Of a stretch of 64,000 nucleotides of DNA, positions 7,965-17,213 are shown in pieces (the stretch's first letter is position 1; each line of letters opens with the position of its first letter). The translations under genes were made by a program, and so were the position numbers. This DNA is from Streptomyces sp. B1I3 (lineage in GTDB: Bacteria; Actinomycetota; Actinomycetes; Streptomycetales; Streptomycetaceae). The stretch lies in the NCBI RefSeq assembly GCF_030816615.1, contig NZ_JAUSYD010000001.1, positions 6,656,501-6,720,500 of the forward strand, written 5' to 3'. The notes under the pieces were generated by a model. It had not been told where the DNA came from. It searched no databases and saw nothing but the letters and a program-made list of their open reading frames with translations.

Positions 7965-8857
7965 ATTTAAGAGTGCATAGTGACGAAATTGTCAGGATTG
8001 TAGTTGGATCAGCCGAGCTGTGCGCCAAGGAGGTGAGCCCGGTTGTATCCCTGATCCTTCTGCCAGCCGGGGGATCACCGTGCGGGTCCGTGGGATTCTT
8101 CCCCGTCATGTCTTCTCCCAGCGTGGCGCTTCGTCGATGAGTTCCGTCGGAGCATCGACCAGGTCGGTGACGATGGCGAAGAAGCGTCCGTCGTCCGTGT
8201 GGGTGCGGCGTTCCGTCTGCGACAAGGGACGTAGGCCGGCGTAGTCCCAGGTCAGGACGACGTTCGCGCTCGACTGCTCGCAGAGGGTTGTGCCGTCCCA
8301 CGTGAAGTGCACCGTCTCGAAGGAGGACTGCTTGGATATGCGTCGGCCCAAAGGGTCGTATGCGTAGCGCCAGACGGTGCCGTCCGGTGTTGTTACCGCG
8401 ATGAGGCGGTCCTCGGTGTCCCACTCGTAGCGCCAGGTGTCGGGCCTTCGGGAGAGCCGGGTTCTCCGGCTCATGGTGATCCGGCCTTGACCGTCGTGTT
8501 CGTAGCGGACGGCACCGGCGCTGGTTGTCCGAGTGCCCTCGTAGGCGCGTGCGCCCGTTGCGAAATGGGGCGGGTGAGTCGTGGGCCATGAGGCCTCTGT
8601 CTGGTTTCCGGCTTCGTCGTAGGCGTACTGCTCCTTCCAGCCCTGCGCATGAACGGCTGTGACACGACCGGCCGAGTCCACATCGAAGCCACGGGGTTCG
8701 GACGGAGTCCGCCATGTGTTCGTAGTGCGTCGTGGCGCCCAGCGGATCGGTGACCTCGACCGGAAGTCCCCGCCGGTCCAGGATCAGCCGGGTGATGGCG
8801 CCGAGTGGGTCCGTTACCGAGGTGAGCCGGCCGGCCGCGTCGTACGCGAACGCCGCC

Positions 8858-9158
8858 GTCGAGCACCCAGGACAGGACGTACCCGAAGACGAGTCCGAGG
8901 AAGATCGCGATGCGGGAGAAGAACCCGCGCAGGCAGACGACGGCGAGCCCGGTGAAGAGCATGACCAGCAGGGCCGTCCACTGGTCCTGGGGCCAGTACG
9001 TCGACGCGGTGACCGGTGCCAGGTTGAAACCGATCAGCATCACGACGGCGCCGGTCACCACCGGCGGCATCGCCGCGTGGATGATCCGCGCGCCGAACCG
9101 CTGCACCGTGAGCCCAACCAGGAACAGCACGGCACCGACCACGAGCACCGCGCCCGTC
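8858..9158 (-). pseudogene. Direct repeat copy B: fragment of the uracil permease gene
   Basis: Near-identical to 3797-4097 (three differences in 301 bp). It has no start or stop of its own, is joined to Rhs core sequence at 8857 and stops 16 bp before the MFS tail block that is also duplicated. It is a junk copy marking the right edge of an inserted or duplicated block. Confidence 0.95.
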
Positions 9159-9174
9159 TGTCCTCGCTCCGCGG

Positions 9175-9307
9175 GTCGGGCTGTTCTCAGTCCGCGGTCG
9201 GGCTGCCGGCCGCAGCCGACGCCCGTGCGCCGCTCTCCGCGACCTTCCGGTCGCCCGCCCGAAGCACCCCTGCGCCCAGCACCAGCCCGAACGTCAGCAC
9301 CGTCACC
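9175..9307. repeat. Direct repeat partner of 4592-4724
   Basis: End of the intact MFS gene plus 12 bp beyond its stop, repeated at 4592-4724 with about five mismatches. In this copy only 16 bp separate it from the permease fragment; at the other locus 494 bp lie between the same two pieces. Confidence 0.9.
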
Positions 9308-10416
9308 AGCCCGAAGGACACGAGCAGCGAGGTCGCCTCCGCCAGCGAACCGATCGCGGACGGGGCGATCAACCCGGAGGTGTACGTGATCGTCGCCACG
9401 CCCGCGATGGCCCGGCTCGGGTTCGACCCGCTGCGCCCGGCGGCCGCGAACGCCAGTGGTACGACGACGGCGACGCCCAGTCCGAGCAGTCCGAAGCCGC
9501 AGAGCGCGATGGCCGCGTTCGGCGACAGCACCACCAGCAGGCCGCCGGCCGTGGCCATGACGCCGCCGACACGTACGGTCCGCACGGCACCGAACCGGTC
9601 GACGACCTTGTCGCCGGCGATCCGGGCCACGGCCATCGTCAGGGCGAACGCCGTGGTCGACGCCGCCGCGAGGCCGGCCGAACTGCCCATCACATCCCGT
9701 AGGTAGACCGCCGACCAGTCCATGCTGGCCCCCTCGGCGAAGACCGCGCAGAAGCCGACCGCGCCGATGACGAGCGCCGACCTCGGAGGCAGGGTGAAGC
9801 GCGGCGGCGGTTCCGCGTCCGGTTCGCTGCGCAGGTCGAGCACGCCCCCGCAGGCGACCAGGCCGAGCGCCGTGAGCACCAGGGCGGCCACCGTGTGGTG
9901 CAGCCGGGCGTCGGCCCCGACATGGGCGGCGACCGTGCCGGCCGCCGAACCGATCAGGGCGCCCACGCTCCACATGCCGTGGAGCCCGGACATGATCGAC
10001 TTGTCCAGCCGGTTCTCCACCTCGACACCGAGCGCGTTCATCGCCACGTCCGACATCCCGGCACTCGCCCCGTACACGAAGAGCGCGACGCAGAGCGTCA
10101 GGAGATTCGGGGCGACGGCCGGCAGGACCAGCGAGAGCGTCCAGAGTGCCAGCAGCCCGCGCAGGGCCGTCCGGGCGCCGAAGCGGTGGCTGACGCGGCC
10201 GGCCAGCGGCATGGCCAGCGAGGCACCGATGGCCGGGAAGGCGAGGGCGAGCCCGAGCTGGCCGGCACTCACCGAGGCATGGTCCTGGATCCACGGGACA
10301 CGGGTCGCGAAGCTTCCGGTCACCGCCCCGTGCACGGCGAAGACCGCGGCCACCGCGTACCTCGCCCGTCTGACCTGCTCCGTTCCGAAGACCGGAGCCG
10401 TTGTTCGCGTCGTCAT
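9187..10416 (-). CDS. MFS transporter, YbjJ/sugar-drug exporter type
   Basis: 409 residues with 12 predicted membrane segments. Typical MFS loop A is seen as LAGRVSHRFGARTALRG after helix 2, and the mirrored DKVVDRFGAVRTVRVGG in the second half. An upstream GGGGAGG lies 10 bp before the ATG at 10416. The gene diverges from a ROK regulator with a palindrome between, so it is very likely controlled by that repressor, with a sugar or a sugar-like compound as signal. Its last 133 bp or so exist again at 4592-4724. Confidence 0.88.
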   Translation of the reverse strand: MTTRTTAPVFGTEQVRRARYAVAAVFAVHGAVTGSFATRVPWIQDHASVSAGQLGLALAFPAIGASLAMPLAGRVSHRFGARTALRGLLALWTLSLVLPAVAPNLLTLCVALFVYGASAGMSDVAMNALGVEVENRLDKSIMSGLHGMWSVGALIGSAAGTVAAHVGADARLHHTVAALVLTALGLVACGGVLDLRSEPDAEPPPRFTLPPRSALVIGAVGFCAVFAEGASMDWSAVYLRDVMGSSAGLAAASTTAFALTMAVARIAGDKVVDRFGAVRTVRVGGVMATAGGLLVVLSPNAAIALCGFGLLGLGVAVVVPLAFAAAGRSGSNPSRAIAGVATITYTSGLIAPSAIGSLAEATSLLVSFGLVTVLTFGLVLGAGVLRAGDRKVAESGARASAAAGSPTAD

Positions 10417-10487
10417 ACGCCGTACCTCCCCTGGACATGGTGACCGCCGGCGCCCTCGGCGCCCGATTCTGCGGTGCGGGCGTAAAC

Positions 10488-10508
10488 TATCAGGAACCCT
10501 GCCTGATA
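10488..10508. promoter_or_regulatory. Palindromic operator between MFS and ROK genes
   Basis: A perfect 7-bp inverted repeat, TATCAGG, seven bases, then CCTGATA. It lies 72 bp from the MFS start and 45 bp from the ROK start, in the only intergenic space that both promoters share. ROK repressors usually autoregulate and control the divergent transporter. Confidence 0.75.
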
Positions 10509-10552
10509 AATAGCCGCGAGGGCGACCCGCGGTGATCTGGAAGGATCCCCGC

Positions 10553-11758
10553 ATGCCCGCATCCCCGAGCACCGCCCGGGCCATCAACGACCGGCTCGCC
10601 CTGCGACTGCTCCAGCAGGACGGCCCGCTGACGGCCCCACAGCTGAAGTCCATGACCGGACTGTCCCGGCCCACCGTCGCCGACCTGGTGGAACGGCTGC
10701 AGGAAGCCGGCCTGGTCCGGGTGGTGGGCGAGAGCGGCTCGCAGCGCCGCGGTCCCAACGCCCGGCTGTACGGGATCGTCGCCGACCGGGCCCACCTGGC
10801 CGCGCTCGACGTACGGACCGACAGCGTCGCCGTCGTCGTCGCGGACCTGCTCGGGGCCACGCTGGCCGAGGCCACCTCGCCGATCGGCGGCGACGCCGGC
10901 ACCCGGCCGGCCGTCGAGCAGGCGGTGGCCATGGTGGAGCGCACCGCCCGCGAGGCCGGTACGGCGCCGCTGCACAGCGTCGCCATCGGGGCCCCCGGGC
11001 TGATCGACCCGGTCACCGGCGAACTCCGGGGCACCGCCGGGCTGCCGGCCTGGCACCGGGGCCTGGTCAAGGAGCTCCAGCGGCGGCTGCCCGCGACGGT
11101 GGTGGTGGAGAACGAGACCAATCTGGCCGCCGTGGCCGAACACCGCACCGGTGCCGCTCTCGGCCGCGACACCTTCGCCCTGCTCTGGCTGGGACACGGC
11201 ATCGGCGCCGCGGTCATGCTGGACGGGGTACTGCGGCGGGGTGCGTCGGGAGGCGCGGGTGAAATCGGCTTCCTGCCGCTGCCCGGCACGCAAGGTGTGC
11301 CCTCGGCGGCCAACTGCGACGGCGGATTCCACTCGCTGGCGGGATCGGTCGCCGTCTGCGAGCTGGCGGCGTCCCACGGGATCGATGTACGGGTCCCGGC
11401 CGCGGCGGGCGGCGGTGAACGGGAGCAGCACCTGGCGGCCGCGTTCGCTGTGCAGGCCGCGGTGGCCGACGGCGGGCCCCGGGGCGAGGCGTTCCTGTCG
11501 GCACTCGCCGACCGGATCGCCCTCGGCGCGGCCTCCGTCGTCGCGGTGCTCGACCCGGGGTGTGTGGTCCTGGCGGGTGAGGTGGGCCTCGCGGGCGGTG
11601 ACGTCCTCGCGGCCATGGTCGAGGAGCGGCTGGCCCGGCTGTCGCCACTTCCCACGGAGGTGAGAGCCGGAAGCCTGGGCGGCGGCGCGGTCCTGCGCGG
11701 CGCGGTCCTGGCGGCCCGCGAGGCCGCCCAGGACGCGCTGTTCGCACCGGGCGGCTGA
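10553..11758 (+). CDS. ROK family transcriptional repressor
   Basis: 401 residues. The N-terminal winged helix (about residues 10-70) contains GPLTAPQLKSMTGLSRPTVA; the C-terminal ROK sugar-kinase-like domain contains VAIGAPGLIDPVTGEL, ENETNLAAVAE and a Gly-rich GASGGAGEIGF. The zinc-binding CxCGxxGC cluster of classical ROK proteins is replaced by SAANCDGGFHSLAG, so metal binding is doubtful. GGAAGGA lies 7 bp before the ATG at 10553; a GTG at 10532 would add seven codons. It should repress itself and the divergent MFS gene through the palindrome at 10488. Confidence 0.9.
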   Translation: MPASPSTARAINDRLALRLLQQDGPLTAPQLKSMTGLSRPTVADLVERLQEAGLVRVVGESGSQRRGPNARLYGIVADRAHLAALDVRTDSVAVVVADLLGATLAEATSPIGGDAGTRPAVEQAVAMVERTAREAGTAPLHSVAIGAPGLIDPVTGELRGTAGLPAWHRGLVKELQRRLPATVVVENETNLAAVAEHRTGAALGRDTFALLWLGHGIGAAVMLDGVLRRGASGGAGEIGFLPLPGTQGVPSAANCDGGFHSLAGSVAVCELAASHGIDVRVPAAAGGGEREQHLAAAFAVQAAVADGGPRGEAFLSALADRIALGAASVVAVLDPGCVVLAGEVGLAGGDVLAAMVEERLARLSPLPTEVRAGSLGGGAVLRGAVLAAREAAQDALFAPGG

Positions 11759-11905
11759 GCCGAGCCGGCGGGTGCAGGTACGGGAGTGGGTGTGCGGGAC
11801 GGGGCGGCGGCGATTCGTCCGGCCCGATCAGCCGGCCGAAGACGAGCCGGCCAGACGCCCCCCCGGGGGGACGGGCCCCATCCGCTTCGGACCCGGGACG
11901 GCTCC

Positions 11906-14069
11906 TCAGCCCCGGCCCGGAAGGGCTTGGTGGCTCACGGCGCCCGTCTCCACCAGGAACTCGCTCGGCTCGCCCCACCACGACACGTAGAGACTGTCCC
12001 GCGCGCGGGTGCAGGCGACGACAGCAGGCAGCGTTCAGCCAGAAGGTCGGCCTCGTGCTGCAGCCGGTCGACGTCTACCGGGGTCACGGCCCTCGGATAC
12101 GGCAGGGCGCCGTCACTTACCCCGATGACAGCGACGCACCGGAACTCCAGCCCTTTGAACGAGTGCATGGTGCCGATTGGGACGGCGGCCGAGTCGGAGA
12201 CAGCATCGCCGCGCAGGCGTGTGGCGCGGATCCCCGCCGCCGTGAGCCGTTCCACCGCCTTGTCGCAGCTCTTGTTGAACCGGGAACCGATCCCGATCTC
12301 ACCCGGTTGGATCCCGTCGTCGAGCCACCCGCGTACCCGAGTGACGAGCGCGTCGAGTTCGGCGGCTTCCGAGCTCCCGCCGAACACCTCGGGCCCATTG
12401 CCGTGCAGGGCCGACCGGTAACCGAGCAACGTCTCGTTGCGGGCATCGTCCGCCAGTTGCTCGAAGGGACGGCCGACGAGGAGGGCGGTCGACCAGCTGA
12501 GAATCTCGTGGGTGGACCGGTAGTTCTTGCGCATCTTCGTGGACCGCCCTGAGACCCGGACGCCGACCGCCTTCTACGACACCTTCGTGTCGTAGATGCG
12601 CTGGTGCGGGTCGCCCGCGATGAATAGGTCGTCGGGCCGCGGCGGAGCCGCCGCGCGCAGCAGCCGCCACTGGGCGGGATGCAGGTCCTGGGCCTCGTCG
12701 ACGACCACGTGCCGGTAGCGCGGACCGGTTGTCTCCAGCAGGTCGGCGGCTTCCGCACACGTGCCCAGGTAGGTGCGCAGTCCGTCCGCGGTGAGGCGGC
12801 CGGTGAACTCCTCGACCGTGCGCCAGACGAGTCCGCGGGAGGAGGCGGACAGGGCGCTGCCCCGCCCCCGCCGCTCGCAACCCACGTACTCTTCCAGGGT
12901 CCGCAGGTTCTGTGCGAGCACCACGTGCTTGTACTCCTGGGCGAGGAACTGTGCGGTGCCGGTGCAACCGGTGGCCTGTGCCGCCTGCTCCCACCGCGCT
13001 TCCTCCTCACCGCCCCGCAACGGCCGCCGCGACGTCGACACGACCCTTCCCGCGAACGCGTCGACGGTCATGATGTCGACGCGGTCACGCAGCACCTCGT
13101 CCTCGACCAGCGCCGCCAGTCCGGTGCGCAGCGCGGCCACGAGCGTGTTGGTGTACGACGTGAGCAGAATCCGGTCCCCGTCGCGCAGATACCCCAGCAG
13201 GTGGCGTACCCGGTGCAGGGCGACGACCGTCTTGCCGGTGCCCGGGCCGCCGGTGACCTGCGCAGGGCCTGAATACGAGGGCGGTAGGCGACCTTGTGCT
13301 GTGACGGGTGAAGGAAGACCCGCCAGGCGGCGAACGGCTTGGCGAGGATGTCGCGGAGTTCCTCGGAGGCGGTGACGAGAGCGATACGGGCCCGGGTGCG
13401 TCGAATGGCGGTCGCGAAGTCCTCGGTGTCCACGGGCGGCTCGCCGGCGGACACGTTGGACATGCTGACGGACACCACGTCGCGCCACACCTCCTCCACG
13501 CTGAAGCCCGCCGCCAGGTATTCCAGGACCTCTCTCTGGTCCTGCGGGAAGTACGGGGCGAAGACCTCCAGTTGTTCCGCGTCGCTGAGCGCGCGGGCCT
13601 GGCGCAGGGTCGTCCCGTCGATGCCGAGTGCTGTCATGTCGCCGTCGGACACGTGCGCGAACAGGCGCTGATGGGGAGCTGGGGCGATGCGTTCGTACGC
13701 CGGCGTCAGTTCGTCGAGCATCGCGATGTCCCGAATCTCCACGGCCCGGGTGACCGTGTTGATGCTGGCCTTCTGTTTGATCGCCCACGCGATCGCCTTG
13801 TCGTGCGGCATCACCCGCAGCAGTACGTAGGTGTCCCCGCTGTCCGGTGCGAGGACGACACCGCGTGTGCTCTGATCGATGCGGATGGTCCTGATGTGCG
13901 GGTCGCGTGCCCGCTTGAGCGTTTCCAGCTTCAGTCCCTGGTCCTTGAAGAGCTGGTCCAGGGTGAGACGTTCGAACTGCTCCCAGGCGTCGAACACCCC
14001 CTGTTTGACGCTTCCCTGGAGCTTGCTGAGCTGTGCGCAGAAGTCGATGTCGAACGCGAGGTGGGGCAT
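11906..14069 (-). pseudogene. UvrD/Rep-type DNA helicase, multiply broken
   Basis: Helicase superfamily 1 motifs are all present but in three pieces. The N-terminal part from ATG 14069 (MPHLAFDIDF) has a RelE-like region (IRTIRIDQSTRGVVLAPDSG). A missing C near 13280 shifts the frame just before Walker A (GGPGTGKTVVALHR). Walker B (VVVDEAQDLHPAQW) and GDPHQRIYDTKVS follow, then an in-frame TAG at 12574. The last part has MRKNYRSTHEIL and GTMHSFKGLEF, and a further shift near 12015 before ACTRARDSLYVSWWGE and a stop at 11906. Three separate lesions make sequencing error unlikely. It starts 46 bp after the kinase TPR fragment. Confidence 0.85.
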
Positions 14070-14115
14070 GGGCGGATTCTCCGGGGGAGCGGTTGACGTC
14101 GGAGGTGATGACGGG

Positions 14116-14715
14116 TCAGGCGGCCGGCCCCTCGAGATCGAGTTCGATTTCGATCAGGGCCAGCGCCTCGGCGACCTCCTCCGACATGTCGTCCGCGGGG
14201 CCGTAGACCAGGCACAGATCGTCGTGGAGGGGCGCGAGGATCAACTGCGCCTCAGGTGTCTCCCCTTGGGCCAGCAGCAGCATGCCGATGTCTCGGCGCA
14301 GCTCGACCGCCTCCTCGCTCACGTCGCCGTCCACCGCCCGGACGACGTCCAGGACCGCCCGCAGCACCCCCAGCGCGTCGGTGGCCTGGCCCAATTCGGC
14401 GCGGCACCGGGCAGCCTGGGCCCGGCACGCACGGGCCTGCGTACTGCTGGGGCCACCGGTACGGGCGTACGCGTCGGCCAGGGCGTCGAACTCGGGCAAG
14501 GCCGCCCTGTAGTCTCCGCCGAGGAGCTGAATCGCGGCGCGCTGCGTGCGGAGCTCCAGAACCTTCCTGTTCTCGGCACCGAGGGCACGCGGGGCCGGCT
14601 CGATGATCTCGCCCAGCACCTCGGCGGCCTGGGCGAACCGCTCCTCGGCCAGCAGCGCGTCGGAGTGCGCGTACGCCTCCGCGATCTCCGCCCGTAGCTG
14701 CTTCGGTACGGCCAC
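14116..14715 (-). pseudogene. C-terminal TPR region of a Ser/Thr protein kinase (truncated)
   Basis: 199 residues, almost all helical, with TPR-like repeats (AQAAEVLGEIIE, ARTGGPSSTQARACRAQAAR, DALGVLRAVLDVVRAVDG). This is the extracytoplasmic or cytoplasmic tail commonly joined to Streptomyces Ser/Thr kinases. The frame stays open upstream to about 14860 and reads GADPTGVFRQPYAP, like a kinase linker, but no kinase domain or convincing start exists. I treat it as the 3' piece of a kinase gene; translation from the Met at 14715 as a free TPR protein is possible. A more decayed copy lies at 4770-4965. Confidence 0.65.
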
Positions 14716-14965
14716 GGGAGCCGGAGGCGCGGCGTTCGGATCGACTGTGGTGGGTACGGCCCTGCCCGTACCGGCGCGGGCGCGCGGCGCGTACGGCTGA
14801 CGGAAGACGCCTGTGGGATCCGCGCCGGATACACGAATACCGGCCGCAGTGCAGGCCCTCTAGATGGCTTCAATAATCAATTTGGACGTTGGCACTGCGG
14901 GCTGGTTCCTGGCTACGGCTGCGTCGACCAATGCATGCACGAACCGATTGTAGGTCGCCGCCTGG

Positions 14966-15247
14966 CTACTTACTCTCTGGCTCGGTGAGCCACTTGGCAA
15001 GGAGGTTTGTGAACTCTTCATCCGAGATGGAATTGATGTTGGAATTGAACCCTTGCCAGGCGAGCGCTCGCTGAAGAATGTCTATTGGAATTCCGAATGC
15101 ACTACGAAAAACGGCCACGAAGGAAACCGGGCCGAATGCGGGTCCAAGTGTATCTTTTGCCAGTTCTCCAAGCTCTGTTGCCCCCGAGCCTCGACGGTGG
15201 GCCGCCCGTAGGGTGCTCGCTGCCTGCTGTATGAAATCGTTTGACAT
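14966..15247 (-). CDS. Probable immunity protein for the adjacent Rhs toxin tip (unassigned family)
   Basis: 93 residues, soluble, apparently mostly helical: an N-terminal IQQAASTLRAAHRR, the centre TLGPAFGPVSFVAVFRSA, and a C-terminal ISDEEFTNLLAKWL. I do not recognise the family. The gene starts 24 bp after the toxin stop on the same strand, with AAGGAC about 11 bp upstream of ATG 15247. Size, place and low GC content are those of an Rhs immunity gene. A fragment of a paralogue at 5190-5268 lies next to a fragment of the same toxin, which supports that the two travel together. Confidence 0.7.
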   Translation of the reverse strand: MSNDFIQQAASTLRAAHRRGSGATELGELAKDTLGPAFGPVSFVAVFRSAFGIPIDILQRALAWQGFNSNINSISDEEFTNLLAKWLTEPESK

Positions 15248-15271
15248 GGATGTTTCTTGTCCTTCTAGTGG

Positions 15272-17173
15272 CTAGCGGAGAGGTGGACCAAATATTACAC
15301 CGACGTGACTGTAGTCTCCATGTGGGCCTCTCAGTTCGACAATATCGACTTCCGTGAAACCGTGACGCGCGGCCATTTTGCCGGTGAACGTCGATCGTGC
15401 AGCAGACTCAAGAGCTTGCATGTCACCCGGGGAAGAGTTTCGGGCGGCAGAATTGAAGGAATCCAAATTATCGCGTAGGGTGCCTCCGTTTTGCCAGTAT
15501 CCCTTTACGCCCTGCACGTCATCTCCAAAGTTTCTTATGGCGTTGTCAAACATCTCGGAACCACGAGGAGTGTCAGGGCCCTTCTCGATAACCAGACTCA
15601 TGACTCCCCGGGAGTCCAACTCGGCCACAATGCCCTTTCCGCTGGGATAGACATCCATGTACGGGCACGGTGCAAGGCCGAGAGGGTCAACCCATGCATG
15701 TGGGTTGCGCACGTATGCGACGGGATTTGGCGAAGGCTCTAGGCCGAGCGGGTCCGAGGTCAGGTACCGTGCTGTCGAGGGGTCGTAGTGGCGGAAGTAA
15801 TTGTAATGCAATCCCGTTTCGGGGTCGTAGTACTGCCCTGGGAAGCGGAGCGGCGTGTAAGTGGTGCTGTCCGCGGCCCAGGTGGTCACCCCCCAGAGCG
15901 TGGCCCGCGTACGCCATGCGATCCGGCCCTCGCCGTCGACGAGTTCGCTGGGCGTGCCCGTCAAATCCGTGATGATAGCGAAAAATCGAGAGTCAATTTC
16001 TTCCTGCGGGGAATCAGCGGCGGTAATGCGTTCTCGCTGAGTAATGGGCAGCAGGCCCTGGTGGTCCCAGGTGATGGTCACCGGGTGGGGCAGCTCGGTG
16101 GACGTGGTGGTCTGTTCGCACAAGGTCGTGTCGTCCCAGACGAACACCACCCGTTCGACGATGGTTTCTCTGTCCTCCGCCAGGCGGAGTTTCGCGGTGC
16201 GGCGTCCCAGCGGGTCGTAGGTGTAGCGCCAGCAGGTGCCGTCTGGGGTGACAACCGAGGTGAGGCGATCCTCAGAGTCCCACTCGTAGCGCCAGGTGTC
16301 TGGTTTGCGAGACAGCCGGGTCTTCTGCCGGAGGGTGATGCGGCCGAGGGCGTCGTGTTCGTAGCGGACACCGCCTGCACGGGTGATTCGTGTTCCGATG
16401 TAGGTGCGAGCGCCCACGGCCTCCTGGCTGGGGTGGCCCGGTGGCCAGCTCGCCTGCGTTTGATTGTCCACCTCGTCATAGGCGTAGGTCTCGGTCCAGT
16501 TGGCCGCATGGACCCCCGTCACCCGACCGATCGGGTCGAGGTCGAAGCGGCGGGAGCCGGATAAATGGTCGAGGATGCTGAGGAGATGGCCGTCAGCGCG
16601 GTAGGTGTACTTCCGTTGCTGGACCAGGCTGCCGCTTTCTCCCGCCACCGCCTGGGTGATCAGGCGGCCCATGGCGTCGAAGGTGTGTTCCTGGGTAAGC
16701 GTCTCTCCGACGCGGCGGGTAATCTCGCGGCCAGCCTCGTCGTAGGTGAAGTCGATGGTCCAGCCGGAGGCCAGCATGCCGGTGCGCTGGCCAGCCGAGT
16801 CGTATGACCAGGTCGTCGCCGCGCCGGACGGCGTCGTACGGCCCGTGCGTCGCCCTGACTCGTCGTAGCAATAGGCCATTAGGCGGCCATCGATCGTTTC
16901 CTCGCGGACTCGACCGTATCGATCGCGTAGCACTGTCAGTGTGCTGCCGCTTGGTCCGGTGGCCTGTGCTATTTGGTCGGTGAGGTCATAGGCGTAGGTG
17001 GTGACCTCGCCAGCCGCGTCCTTGCGGACTATCTGGCCCAACTCATTGCGTTCGAGCCGCACCATCTGGCCCAGGGAGTTGGTTCGGGAGATCAGTCTGC
17101 CCGTGGCATCACGAGCGGGAACGGTGCGAGCGCTGCGGGTGGAACGCACGGAGCGCACGGGGAACGGTGGCAA
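15272..17173 (-). CDS. Rhs/YD-repeat protein C-terminal part with unassigned toxin tip
   Basis: 633 residues open. Residues 20-480 are YD repeats, with FTYDEAGREITRRVG, YEHDALGRIT and YTYDPLGRR. The core ends with FPGQYYDPETGLHYNYFRHY, SDPLGLEPSPNP and the boundary WVDPLGLAPCP. The last 130 residues form the variable tip, with MFDNAIRNFGDDVQGVKGYW, LRDNLDSFNSAAR, ARSTFTGKMAARHGF and a closing HVGVIFG. I cannot place the tip in a known toxin family. The 5' end is lost: residues before about 20 are Ser/Arg-rich non-Rhs sequence next to the chitinase terminator, and the N-terminal delivery part is absent. Immunity gene follows directly. Confidence 0.85.
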   Translation of the reverse strand: MPPFPVRSVRSTRSARTVPARDATGRLISRTNSLGQMVRLERNELGQIVRKDAAGEVTTYAYDLTDQIAQATGPSGSTLTVLRDRYGRVREETIDGRLMAYCYDESGRRTGRTTPSGAATTWSYDSAGQRTGMLASGWTIDFTYDEAGREITRRVGETLTQEHTFDAMGRLITQAVAGESGSLVQQRKYTYRADGHLLSILDHLSGSRRFDLDPIGRVTGVHAANWTETYAYDEVDNQTQASWPPGHPSQEAVGARTYIGTRITRAGGVRYEHDALGRITLRQKTRLSRKPDTWRYEWDSEDRLTSVVTPDGTCWRYTYDPLGRRTAKLRLAEDRETIVERVVFVWDDTTLCEQTTTSTELPHPVTITWDHQGLLPITQRERITAADSPQEEIDSRFFAIITDLTGTPSELVDGEGRIAWRTRATLWGVTTWAADSTTYTPLRFPGQYYDPETGLHYNYFRHYDPSTARYLTSDPLGLEPSPNPVAYVRNPHAWVDPLGLAPCPYMDVYPSGKGIVAELDSRGVMSLVIEKGPDTPRGSEMFDNAIRNFGDDVQGVKGYWQNGGTLRDNLDSFNSAARNSSPGDMQALESAARSTFTGKMAARHGFTEVDIVELRGPHGDYSHVGVIFGPPLR

Positions 17174-17213
17174 CCCCGTGCCGGCAGCCCTGAGTTCGGC
17201 CGGACAGCGGTGA

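Larger units (their letters stand above)
6189..8857 (-). pseudogene. Rhs/YD-repeat protein with DNA/RNA non-specific endonuclease tip, interrupted
   Basis: Rhs core is readable from 8857 to about 8100: FAYDAAGRLTSVTDPLGAIT, then GRVTAVHAQGWKEQYAYDE and DTWRYEWDTEDRLIAVTTPD, ending at ELIDEAPRWEKT. In another frame the tip follows: NPTDPHGDPP, GYNRAHLLGAQLG, a TGA where Gly is expected, then SNYNPDNFVTMHS. After the insertion at 6442-7964 it resumes as YANTPVMRHIENQVRAAVES and runs to ALIPNKKRGDDRQG and stop. This is the Endonuclease_NS type tip, with the catalytic His in NRAH. Lesions are loss of the 5' part at the permease duplicate, at least two frameshifts, an in-frame stop, loss of the usual DPLGL pre-toxin segment and the insertion. 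The cognate immunity gene is the SUKH gene. Confidence 0.85.

Noticed and set aside
12574..13788. Separate helicase gene starting in the middle of the broken helicase
   Set aside because: The first part of this frame is out-of-frame translation of the N-terminal piece; the pieces only make sense as one broken gene.
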